A DNA stretch of 64,000 nucleotides from NCBI RefSeq assembly GCF_014596725.1, contig NZ_JACVEG010000009.1:62001-126000 (forward strand). The letters run 5' to 3'. Of the stretch, positions 54,489-62,137 are shown in pieces. Under the pieces are notes generated by a model that was not told the origin of the DNA, did no database searches, and saw nothing but the letters and a program-made list of their open reading frames with translations. The position numbers and the translations under genes were made by a program. Each line of letters starts with the position of its first letter. Position 1 is the stretch's first letter. Origin of the DNA: Vibrio sp. Y2-5 (GTDB taxonomy: Bacteria > Pseudomonadota > Gammaproteobacteria > Enterobacterales > Vibrionaceae).

Positions 54489-56186
54489 ATGACTAAGATC
54501 GTGATCATTGGTGGTGTTGCAGGTGGCGCTTCTGCCGCGGCTCGTGCTCGTCGCTTAAGCGAAGATGCACAAATTATAATGTTTGAACGTGGGCCGTTCG
54601 TTTCTTTCGCCAACTGCGGATTGCCATATCACATCGGTGGAGACATCAAAGAACGCGGTAATCTTCTGCTTCAAACCCCGGAGAGTTTCCTAGCGCGTTT
54701 CAACGTAGATGTGCGAGTAATGAATGAAGTGCTCCGCATCAACCGCGACGAGAAAACCATTACGGTTCGTAATCTGTTAGACCAAAGCGAATACACTGAA
54801 AGCTACGATTTCCTACTTCTAAGCCCAGGTGCAGGCCCAGTTGTTCCACCGATCCCAGGTTTAGATAACCCATTGACGCATTCACTGCGCAATATTCCAG
54901 ATATGGATAAAATTATACAAACCATTAATACCAACCAAGTTGATCACGCAACAGTTGTGGGTGGTGGTTTTATCGGTTTGGAAATGATGGAAGCGTTCCA
55001 CCAACTTGGTATTAAAACGACTTTGCTAGAAATGGCAGACCAAGTGATGACGCCAGTAGACCGTGAAATGGCTGGTTTTGCTCACGCAGAAATTCGTGCA
55101 AAAGGCATCGATTTACGCCTATCTACTGCACTGAAATCGGTAGAATTTAAGCCAACAACATCATTAGCAAGCATGGATTCTGGTCAAGCAGAGCACCAAC
55201 ATATCAATGGTGAACTTGAGTTGACGCTAAGCGATGGCGATACACTCACCACTGATATTCTGATCATGGCGATTGGTGTACGTCCTGAAACCAAATTAGC
55301 TTCAGAAGCGGGTCTGCAAATTGGTGAGCTTGGTGGTATTTATACTAACGAATACATGCAAACCAGCGATCCATCTATTTACGCGGTCGGTGATGCAATC
55401 GAAGAGAAAGACTTCGTCACTGGTCAACAAACCATGGTTCCTCTAGCAGGACCTGCAAACCGTCAAGGCCGTATGGCAGCAGATAACATGCTTGGTCGCA
55501 GCGAAACTTACCAAGGTACTCAAGGTACTGCGATTTGTAAGATCTTTGACCTAGCGGTGGCTTCAACCGGTAAAAACGAGAAGCAACTAAAACGTGACGG
55601 CGTTGAGTACGAAAAAGTGTACGTACACACTGCAAGCCATGCGAGCTACTACCCTGGTGCTGAAGTGGTTTCGTTCAAAATGTTGTTCGATCCAAAATCA
55701 GGTAAAATCTTCGGTGCGCAAGCAGTGGGTAAAGATGGTATCGACAAACGTATCGACGTGATGGCTGTTGCTCAACGTGCTGGTATGACAGTAGAACAGC
55801 TACAACACTTAGAGTTGACTTACGCGCCACCATACGGCAGTGCGAAAGACGTGATTAACCAAGCGGCATTCGTAGCGAACAACCTAATCAAAGGCGATTC
55901 AACCGCAATTCACTTTGATGAGATTGATAACCTAACCGAAGACCAACTGTTATTAGACGTTCGTAACCCAGGTGAACTACAAAACGGTTACCTACCAGGT
56001 GCTGTTAACATTCCTGTTGACCAACTTCGTCAACGTATGGATGAGCTACCAAAAGACAAAGAGATTGTGATCTACTGTCAGGTAGGTCTGCGCGGAAACG
56101 TGGCATACCGTCAGCTAGTGAATAACGGCTATAAAGCACGTAACCTACTTGGTGGTTACCGTACTTACCTGTTTGCTAAAGCGTAA
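54489..56186 (+). CDS. CoA-disulfide reductase/rhodanese fusion (CoADR-RHD)
   Basis: A 565-residue flavoprotein. N-terminal FAD motif GGVAGGASAAARARRL; active cysteine in SFANCGLPYHIGGDI near residue 43; NAD(P)H-binding GGGFIGLEMMEAF; FAD motif AVGDAIEE; dimerisation domain; and a C-terminal rhodanese domain from about residue 475 with the persulfide-carrying cysteine in IYCQVGLRG. CoADR-RHD enzymes reduce CoA disulfide, persulfide or polysulfide. Its place with a persulfide-type sensor fits detoxification of reactive sulfur. Intact; clear terminator follows. Confidence 0.92.
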   Translation: MTKIVIIGGVAGGASAAARARRLSEDAQIIMFERGPFVSFANCGLPYHIGGDIKERGNLLLQTPESFLARFNVDVRVMNEVLRINRDEKTITVRNLLDQSEYTESYDFLLLSPGAGPVVPPIPGLDNPLTHSLRNIPDMDKIIQTINTNQVDHATVVGGGFIGLEMMEAFHQLGIKTTLLEMADQVMTPVDREMAGFAHAEIRAKGIDLRLSTALKSVEFKPTTSLASMDSGQAEHQHINGELELTLSDGDTLTTDILIMAIGVRPETKLASEAGLQIGELGGIYTNEYMQTSDPSIYAVGDAIEEKDFVTGQQTMVPLAGPANRQGRMAADNMLGRSETYQGTQGTAICKIFDLAVASTGKNEKQLKRDGVEYEKVYVHTASHASYYPGAEVVSFKMLFDPKSGKIFGAQAVGKDGIDKRIDVMAVAQRAGMTVEQLQHLELTYAPPYGSAKDVINQAAFVANNLIKGDSTAIHFDEIDNLTEDQLLLDVRNPGELQNGYLPGAVNIPVDQLRQRMDELPKDKEIVIYCQVGLRGNVAYRQLVNNGYKARNLLGGYRTYLFAKA

Positions 56187-56215
56187 TAGAACATTAGCTT
56201 CTATAAACTAGATAT

Positions 56216-56244
56216 AGGCCAGCACTTCGGTGCTGGCCTTTTTG
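56216..56244 (+). terminator. Terminator after CoADR-RHD
   Basis: AGGCCAGCAC-TTCG-GTGCTGGCCT followed by TTTTG: a 10-bp stem with a UUCG tetraloop closed by C-G, one of the most stable terminator hairpins. Confidence 0.92.
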
Positions 56245-56487
56245 TATAAAAAGCAAGAGTCAGCGTCGAACACAGGCTCGTTTATGGACAATTCAGTGTT
56301 ACATGCACTGCTAAATTAGCATTTAACGGAATAATTGACCTATCGCTAATAGAATGCGAAAACGCTCTATAAGTGTTTGCTGTAAACGATGGTTTAACGG
56401 CTATGCTACAGACGAAGTAAATGAATTTGTTGTTTTTACAGCCAAATAGTTAACTTCGCCTATTGACAGTAAGAAGGCTCACATGTG
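56245..56487. other. Gene-free stretch at the start of the accessory region
   Basis: No gene recognised. It follows a GCATAAC-type element at 56487-56493 that resembles the first core of an attC site, but no matching second half was found by eye. Confidence 0.3.
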
Positions 56488-56955
56488 TTATGCATTTAAG
56501 CTCAGTTCTATTTGACCTGAAGCGATTTCATTTACAGCTCTTCTAATACCCAAGAACTGACCTTTTATTTCGACAGGATTATTAGGCCATTGAAATATAA
56601 TCATACCTTTTTGGAAAATTGCTGGATTCGTATTTTCATAGTTAAGGTAGAAATAATCATCTCGAAAGAAGCCTCCTTTAAACTTCAATTCAGTATCAGA
56701 ATACTTTCCTGAACCTAATATATTCCTGCCACTAACGTTAAGATCCATTGTTATTTTTACATCTTCAACACTACCATCAGGCTGAGGCATTAGAAATGAG
56801 CCAGTCCATGTTCTGGTTAGGGCGCGCTTCCTAGAGTTAGAAATTGGTAGTAGAGATTTAGCTTTCATTATCACATCATAAAATATACGCCCAGCGGCAC
56901 CTGTAACCGCCCCTAACGCAACACCCAAAAACACATCAACCGTTAATATATCCAT
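56488..56955 (-). CDS. Orphan membrane-anchored protein in a cassette-like unit
   Basis: A 155-residue protein of no recognised family. A short N-terminal hydrophobic segment (VDVFLGVALGAVTGAAGRIFYDVIM, about residues 6-30) is followed by a predicted beta-rich soluble domain: TWTGSFLM, DVKITMDLNVSG, GSGKYSD, LKFKGGFF, YFYLNYENTN, IIFQWPN, IKGQFLGI and GQIELSL look like successive strands. Its stop codon lies inside GCATAAC (56487-56493), and a full attC (56989-57115) lies just before its start, as in integron gene cassettes. Function unknown. GGAAATTG precedes the ATG. Confidence 0.7.
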   Translation of the reverse strand: MDILTVDVFLGVALGAVTGAAGRIFYDVIMKAKSLLPISNSRKRALTRTWTGSFLMPQPDGSVEDVKITMDLNVSGRNILGSGKYSDTELKFKGGFFRDDYFYLNYENTNPAIFQKGMIIFQWPNNPVEIKGQFLGIRRAVNEIASGQIELSLNA

Positions 56956-56988
56956 AATAATTCAATTTCCTTTTGATAATTAATAAAC

Positions 56989-57115
56989 GCATAACGCTGC
57001 GTTAAGGGCTGAACAACGCCACCACCTAACCTAAATCTTTGTACCGTAAACACTAAAACTCAATCAAACCGAAAATGCCAAGCGTTGAGAATCCCTCTTA
57101 AACGCCTTGTTATAC
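56989..57115 (-). other. attC: Integron attC recombination site (Vibrio type)
   Basis: On the minus strand a 127-base imperfect inverted repeat starts GTATAAC (R'' core) and ends GTTATGC (R' core). Internal L arms GCGTTTAAGAGGG and CCCTTAACGC pair, leaving extra unpaired bases, as expected for the folded bottom-strand attC. The body (AACGCTTGGCATTTTC, GTTTACGGTACAAAG) is of the kind found in chromosomal integrons of V. parahaemolyticus relatives. No integrase or further array is seen in this window. Confidence 0.9.
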
Positions 57116-57123
57116 GAAACTTG

Positions 57124-57573
57124 CTACATGTTTAAATATTTCTCTAATTTACTACTTAGAGATTTGACTGCTTCAACTGACCAGTTAACTACCTCTAGAG
57201 ACTCTTGTGCCGCTTTGCCGAATATTTCAGGGTTGGACTCGATCTCTTCACGATGCCCTTTGAACGCTTTTACCTTAAATGACTTTTCGTGCAGTTCATT
57301 GAGCAATTCGTAAATTGATGCGTCTTCTGAAAACAAGAACTTGGCAGCTTCCTTTTTCTCGATGAAGTCCTTGTGAGTTTCAGAGGTAACACCATCGCCT
57401 ATTAATTCTTGGTAAAACTTTAACGTAGTCGTATATACCTCGAATCTCTTATTGTAGAGATCAAGTTTGAGTTTCTGACGGTTAGTTACCAACTGTTGAT
57501 AAGCAATGTAAGCTAAAAACAGCGCCATTAAGACTGCAAATATGTAGTCCTTAAAAATTCCTAAGATATCCAA
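57124..57573 (-). CDS. Orphan single-pass membrane protein in an integron cassette
   Basis: A 149-residue protein: an N-terminal transmembrane helix (KDYIFAVLMALFLAYIAYQQL, about residues 8-28), then a long, charged, helical cytoplasmic part (NRQKLKLDLYNKRFEVYTTT and onwards). The frame opens with TTG at 57573 and ends 8 bases before the attC, giving the standard cassette order gene-attC. Upstream, GTTATAC at 57608-57614 would be the cassette's left edge; TTATACGAAA there and TTTCGTATAA at the attC start form inverted ends. No family recognised. Confidence 0.72.
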   Translation of the reverse strand: MDILGIFKDYIFAVLMALFLAYIAYQQLVTNRQKLKLDLYNKRFEVYTTTLKFYQELIGDGVTSETHKDFIEKKEAAKFLFSEDASIYELLNELHEKSFKVKAFKGHREEIESNPEIFGKAAQESLEVVNWSVEAVKSLSSKLEKYLNM

Positions 57574-57614
57574 TTGTTAACTCTTAACTAAGTAAATGAT
57601 GATTTCGTATAACA

Positions 57615-57864
57615 GTGTCTTTTCAGCACACATTGTCTTTATAATAATTCATAAAATACAGACGCCATAGCAGCAACATACTGTTCTATAAGTCTTATTC
57701 TTCCCTGCACTCACAAATTGCAGAACATGTCTGTCTAGTCGAGAGTGCTCAACTAGACTCATAATCTGCCATTAAGAAAAGTAGGTCAAGAACTGGCTTA
57801 AGAAAGTGGTCAGGAATTATTTACGAAATGATAATGGGGCAGAAGCAAGTCAGCGAGCCACCCT
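57615..57864. other. Gene-free stretch between the cassette and the HD gene
   Basis: No gene. An 11-bp inverted repeat GTCTAGTCGAG / CTCAACTAGAC (one G-U) at 57733-57758 forms a four-base-loop hairpin without a T-run. Confidence 0.4.
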
Positions 57865-58512
57865 TTAATTTAAGAATGTTCCACTCACCTCATTTTCTAA
57901 TTGGGTTAAATACATCCGCATGAACGCTGTTCGTCTTTTCGCTTCTTCTCGAGCAGATAGAGTCTTCATCGAATCTTCTAGCTTGAGTAGCTTCTTATAG
58001 AAATGATCAATGGTGAATCGTTCATCATCTGGCATTCGATTTGAGCAAAAAGAGTCTTCACTAGAATATAAGGGGCGATTTAATTTAGAGCTCACTTGCA
58101 AGCACCGTGATACACCAATCGCACCGAGTGCATCCAATCTATCAGCGTCTTGAACTATTTTAGCTTCAAGAGTTCTTGCTTCAATTTTCGCACTGTAGCT
58201 GTGAGCTTCAATAGCATGAGCAATATCATCAATGTACATCGAAGGATACGAAATACTTTTCAGAAAGCTTACAGCTTTTTCCGCCGCTATCACTGAACTT
58301 TGGCTCCGTTCAGGATGATTTTTCTCAAATGAAAAGCAATCATGTAAATACGCCGCAGGAATAACGACTTCCTCAATAGCTCGTTCTTTATAGCATAAGG
58401 ATTTCGCTGTCTTTACTACACGCAATACATGATCAATATCATGAGCGAGATCTTGGTTCATTTCTAAACGAATAAAACTGAATAATCTTTCTTCCATTTG
58501 CTTATTCAACAT
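57865..58512 (-). CDS. HD-domain phosphohydrolase (YedJ/YpgQ-like)
   Basis: A 215-residue metal-dependent HD hydrolase. Metal ligands: H28 in AHDIDHVLRV, H57-D58 in AYLHDCFSF, and a late aspartate in VQDADRLDALG. Length and motifs match the YedJ/YpgQ group, nucleotide or dNTP pyrophosphohydrolase-like proteins of poorly defined role. The start at 58512 has a modest AAGGAC site. It stands alone. Confidence 0.85.
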   Translation of the reverse strand: MLNKQMEERLFSFIRLEMNQDLAHDIDHVLRVVKTAKSLCYKERAIEEVVIPAAYLHDCFSFEKNHPERSQSSVIAAEKAVSFLKSISYPSMYIDDIAHAIEAHSYSAKIEARTLEAKIVQDADRLDALGAIGVSRCLQVSSKLNRPLYSSEDSFCSNRMPDDERFTIDHFYKKLLKLEDSMKTLSAREEAKRRTAFMRMYLTQLENEVSGTFLN

Positions 58513-58532
58513 TAATCATTTCGTCCTTGGAT

Positions 58533-58709
58533 ATGTTCAAAATTTGGCTTAGGGTATATAACGTTTTAACACAACATCCGTGTTTACCGGAACACAAAGC
58601 CAATAGCCACGAAAAGATTTTGAAATCAGCAGCTGATTTATTCTGCCGATACGGTTTCGATACCGTTAGTTTATCGGATGTGATGAAAGCAGCGAACATG
58701 AATAGATGA
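58533..58709 (+). pseudogene. Truncated TetR-family regulator remnant
   Basis: About 58 residues ending in a classic TetR helix-turn-helix start: HEKILKSAADLFCRYGFD then TVSLSDVMKAANMNR, followed at once by a stop where the recognition helix (typically TFYxHF) should begin. No continuation was recognised in any frame downstream. Most likely a decayed or recombined gene end rather than a functional short protein. Confidence 0.7.
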
Positions 58710-58974
58710 ACATATTCTAAGAACAGCTTTCACTCTTTGCCTTTTTCATTAGTTCAAGTAAGGCAAGTTCGAACCGAGATTTAACATAGTTCATTTACTC
58801 TAAAGCGTTTCGGGGTATTTCTGTGTTGGACTGCAAATGCTATCCGTAATAATTCCATTCTGATGAAAACATACCTATACGACCTCTATACTGATAGTCA
58901 GCCCCACGTAAGCAAACGTTTGCTCAAGTGATACATGTAGCGTATTATCTCCATAATTAATAAGGAGATTTTTT
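58710..58974. other. Gene-free stretch before the nucleosidase gene
   Basis: Holds the nucleosidase promoter near its right end; the rest may be decayed coding sequence. Nothing recognised. Confidence 0.35.
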
Positions 58975-59724
58975 ATGTTTCGTATTTTTGCCCTTTTGCT
59001 AACACTCTTTTCTTTTAGCTGCTTTGCATCTGTAGAGCGTATTGCAATTGTTGGTGCAATGGATGTAGAAATTGAAGGTATTCTGCCCAAACTAACAAAT
59101 GTTAAGCACGAAACCATTGGAAACCATATTTTTTATATTGGTGAACTGAATAAGAAACCAGTAATAGTTACAAAATCTGGTGTAGGAAAAGTAAATGCAG
59201 CTCTAACTACAACATTACTTGCGACTAAATTTAATATCACTTCAATTATATTTACTGGAATAGCAGGTGCTTGCTCTCCAGGTTTAGAACCTATGGATGT
59301 AGTCATTTCAACGGCATTGATTCAACATGATGTAGACTTAACTGCTTTCGGTAACCCTATAGGCTTACTCGATGGTTATAAAAATCGAGAATTTTTACCT
59401 TCTGAGTCACTTGTTAATCAAGCATTGGAAGCCGCTCATTCTGTTTTAGGTGAAGATAAAGTAACGACAGGAACGATTGTTTCTGGTGACCAATTTATAG
59501 CAGATAAGAAAAAAGTAGCATTTTTGTATCAAGAATTCCAAGCTAAAGCTGTTGAGATGGAAGGGGCTGCTCTGGCACAAGTCGCTGATAAGTTTAATAT
59601 CCCTTACGTTGTTATTCGTACTATTTCAGATAAAGCTGATGGCTCTGCATCACTTACTTATGATGAGATGAAAAATACAACTGCTCATAACTCAGTATCA
59701 ATTCTATTGGAAATGTTCAAATAA
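58975..59724 (+). CDS. Exported 5'-methylthioadenosine/S-adenosylhomocysteine nucleosidase-like protein
   Basis: A 249-residue MTAN-fold protein with an N-terminal Sec signal peptide (MFRIFALLLTLFSFSCFA) not present in cytoplasmic Pfs/MTAN (about 230 residues). The catalytic residues are all kept, with E. coli MTAN numbering in parentheses: E32 (E12) in GAMDVEIEG, E194/M195/E196 (E172/M173/E174) in VEMEGAAL, and D219 (D197) in ISDKADGS. A strong AAGGAG ribosome site precedes the ATG. If exported, it would act on nucleosides in the periplasm. The lower GC fits recent acquisition. Confidence 0.85.
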   Translation: MFRIFALLLTLFSFSCFASVERIAIVGAMDVEIEGILPKLTNVKHETIGNHIFYIGELNKKPVIVTKSGVGKVNAALTTTLLATKFNITSIIFTGIAGACSPGLEPMDVVISTALIQHDVDLTAFGNPIGLLDGYKNREFLPSESLVNQALEAAHSVLGEDKVTTGTIVSGDQFIADKKKVAFLYQEFQAKAVEMEGAALAQVADKFNIPYVVIRTISDKADGSASLTYDEMKNTTAHNSVSILLEMFK

Positions 59725-59748
59725 GCTTTAGATTAACGGGTTGAAACC

Positions 59749-59776
59749 GATGCCATCATAACAATTTGATGGCATC
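59749..59776 (+). terminator. Hairpin after the nucleosidase gene
   Basis: GATGCCATCA / TGATGGCATC, 10-bp perfect stem with an eight-base loop, 25 bases after the stop. No T-run follows, so termination is uncertain. Confidence 0.5.
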
Positions 59777-59963
59777 ATCCAGAGTTAGCAGTACGCCACT
59801 CCCCTTCGATTGAGAACTTTTCATAATCTTTAATTAGATAGTTACGCCCATCGATCCTTTGTTACCCACAATTAGTAAAAATGCTGAAAATGCAATGACA
59901 CATTCTGTCTCTGATTAATTACGTTAAACCACAACTGGACAGAACCTTCTTATAGTTTTTTGC

Positions 59964-60182
59964 TTAAACTAGCAAAGCGCGAATAACTTCAAGTATGGAA
60001 AGTATGAGTATTGTAATTGCATGCCAGATCAGGGCAAATAGCATAAACCATGTGATTAGCGAGGCCCAAAAAAACTTATTTAAACCCAATTGTTCATTCT
60101 TACTGACTCTTCTTACTGTGTTAGGGGGCTGAAGACCAATGGAACGAAAACGTACGCTAAGAACGATCTGGCAATTTTGCAC
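59964..60182 (-). CDS. Possible small membrane protein or gene fragment
   Basis: A 72-residue reading that opens with GTG and a poor ribosome site; the second half is strongly hydrophobic (LNKFFWASLITWFMLFALIWHAITILILSILEVI). It may be a real small membrane protein or the end of a decayed gene. No family recognised. Confidence 0.3.
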   Translation of the reverse strand: MQNCQIVLSVRFRSIGLQPPNTVRRVSKNEQLGLNKFFWASLITWFMLFALIWHAITILILSILEVIRALLV

Positions 60183-60298
60183 GGTGAGTGTAGTGAGCTG
60201 GCATGGAAGTTTTCAAAATGTGAAACTCTAATTACTGAAACATTTATTTCCACATCAAGAGCCAGAATAAAATGCTCTCACTCCTTTGAGCCCAAGCA

Positions 60299-60528
60299 CT
60301 AGAATTCCCAAAAATTAAAAAATTTGAATGTATTAACCACCACATTCACCCCTTCAACTTTCAGCGCCAGACAAAGTTGAAGCAGTTATCCTAACTCACC
60401 CTTTGACCAGCTTTTTTATCAAACCACAGCAAATACTCTTCAGGAAGGTCGATAAGAAAACACCCATAAGATTTGCCAAAAGGCATTTTCATTCTGGCAA
60501 GTTTAAGTAAGTTCTCGTTTTCTAACAT
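60299..60528 (-). pseudogene. Frameshifted DUF3820 gene
   Basis: Frame 1 from the ATG at 60528 gives LLKLARMKMPFGKSYGCFLIDLPEEYLLWFDKK, a near-perfect DUF3820 start, then drifts and stops at 60391. After a one-base shift near 60408 a second frame gives WSKGELG, a stop, then LLQLCLALKVEGV, which is the expected continuation (KGELG then LLQL...). So one deletion and one nonsense change (CAA to TAA) have broken a roughly 70-residue gene. Confidence 0.8.
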
Positions 60529-60822
60529 GGGTGATTATGTTCAATTGTGAGTTTGTGCATTACCCACTTTTGGGGAGCACAATGAATAGATATGAAATTG
60601 TAGTAACTTAATACTGTTGTTGTTCCACCATCAGGACATCAGGAACTCCTTTTACGACTTCGTAACTGCTTATTCAGAGAGTCTTCCATTAAATTTTTAT
60701 AGTCTTTATCCCATATGGGATATGACAAATCTTTTTTTTATCGAGAAGATAATTTAATTGGAATAGGAGTGCTAAAGGGAATTAAACCAGCTCCTTTTAA
60801 ATTAGATAAAAAAGGGATTTAT
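60529..60822. other. Gene-free stretch before the serine hydrolase
   Basis: Contains an in-frame but unsupported upstream extension of the hydrolase (from 60715). No separate gene recognised. The preceding stretch 60183-60298 is also without a gene. Confidence 0.4.
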
Positions 60823-62067
60823 ATGAATACTACTCTGACAAAGCAAGCAGACAAGACTAATAACCATATTTCACACAGTAGTGGCACAAACATCGTAAAC
60901 CGATGTTTTTCCAATATTGGTCCTGAATCTGAAGTTTCTGTTGCGTTACAGAACCTCCGTTGGTCGATGTTGGATAAAAATGTTAACAGCTTAACGCTTC
61001 GTAGTATGGAGACACTATTCACAACTCGTCTGGTTGCTCGCAGCGGCGTTGTCTCTGAATTGCCAAAGTCACAAAGTCCCATGGTTGTTTCATACCAATT
61101 TAAGGGGGAGACCTATACAACGGAAGACTTTCTGGACAGAACATATACAAATGCTCTGCTCGTGATGAAAAATGGTGTGATTGTTTATGAGAACTACCTT
61201 AACAATATGACGCCTGATACCTGTCATATGGGCTGGTCAATGACAAAATCGATTGTCTCTACATTAATTGGTATGGCCTATGAAGAAGGTCGTATTCACT
61301 CTTTGGATGATCCAATTGTGAATTATATTCCCGAGTTGAAAAATGGTGCGTATAACGATGTAAGTATTCGCCATATTTTATCTATGACTTCTGGTGTTGC
61401 ATATGAAGAGCGCTATGATTTTGATAATCCCGGTCTTGCTGCGACGAATCACATTAAAGCAATAATCAAAAATGTTAGCCGTTTTGCTGATGCAGCTGTA
61501 GATATTAAGAAAAAATATGAGCCCGGTAAAGTATCTGAATATAAAACCATCGATACTGCGGTACTTGGGTGGTTATTAGAGAAAGTCTTAGATGGTTCAA
61601 ACGTATCCTCATATATGGCTCAAAAATTATGGGAGCCTCTGGGTGCAGAACAAAATGGCTTTTTTATCATGGATGGAACCCCTGAAGTTGGTCGAGAGTT
61701 TACTGGCGCTGGCTTTAATGCCATTCTTCGAGATTGGGCTAGGTTTGGACAAATGATACTAAATAAAGGGGAATTTAACGGCCATAAGTTCATAAGCAGC
61801 GACTATCTGGAAAAGGCAACTCAATCTTTTTTACCAGAGCATCCTGAAACCGGTGGATATGGTTATCAGTGGTGGACATTTAGCGGAACCAACAGTTTTG
61901 CTGCTGTGGGTATACTGGGACAATTCGTTTTCATCGATCCCGATACTAATACAGTTATTGTGAAACTTAGCTATTGTCCCACTGAAGAAATGGATGATAT
62001 AGAAAAGGAAACGGAATTATTTCTTAAGGCTGTTTCTAAATGGACAGTCGATGAAGGTTCACTCTGA
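60823..62067 (+). CDS. Serine hydrolase, class C beta-lactamase/NylB-like
   Basis: A 414-residue penicillin-binding-protein-like hydrolase. The nucleophile motif SxxK is SMTK at residues 139-142 (GWSMTKSIVS), the second motif is YKT near residue 240 (SEYKTID), and the C-terminal GGYGYQWWTF matches the NylB (6-aminohexanoate-dimer hydrolase) and esterase EstB groups. No signal peptide is obvious, so it is probably cytoplasmic. Start at 60823 is chosen for AAGGGATTTAT before the ATG. Its place beside an amino acid permease and a LuxR-type regulator suggests hydrolysis of an imported amide or ester. Confidence 0.83.
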   Translation: MNTTLTKQADKTNNHISHSSGTNIVNRCFSNIGPESEVSVALQNLRWSMLDKNVNSLTLRSMETLFTTRLVARSGVVSELPKSQSPMVVSYQFKGETYTTEDFLDRTYTNALLVMKNGVIVYENYLNNMTPDTCHMGWSMTKSIVSTLIGMAYEEGRIHSLDDPIVNYIPELKNGAYNDVSIRHILSMTSGVAYEERYDFDNPGLAATNHIKAIIKNVSRFADAAVDIKKKYEPGKVSEYKTIDTAVLGWLLEKVLDGSNVSSYMAQKLWEPLGAEQNGFFIMDGTPEVGREFTGAGFNAILRDWARFGQMILNKGEFNGHKFISSDYLEKATQSFLPEHPETGGYGYQWWTFSGTNSFAAVGILGQFVFIDPDTNTVIVKLSYCPTEEMDDIEKETELFLKAVSKWTVDEGSL

Positions 62068-62137
62068 TAGAGTCTGTAGGTACGAATAGGTGCCCCCTTT
62101 ATTGTTATGTAAGGCAAACTTAGTTCCATTTTATCAA

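Noticed and set aside
56395..56493. A second attC after the 155-aa cassette gene
   Set aside because: Starts with GCATAAC and has GTTAAAC at the far end, but the L arms do not pair; treated as an uncertain or decayed edge.
58767..58774. tRNA-like T-loop GTTCGAAC
   Set aside because: No acceptor stem, anticodon arm or D-arm around it.
60715..60822. N-terminal extension of the serine hydrolase
   Set aside because: No ribosome site and no family resemblance; the ATG at 60823 has a good site.
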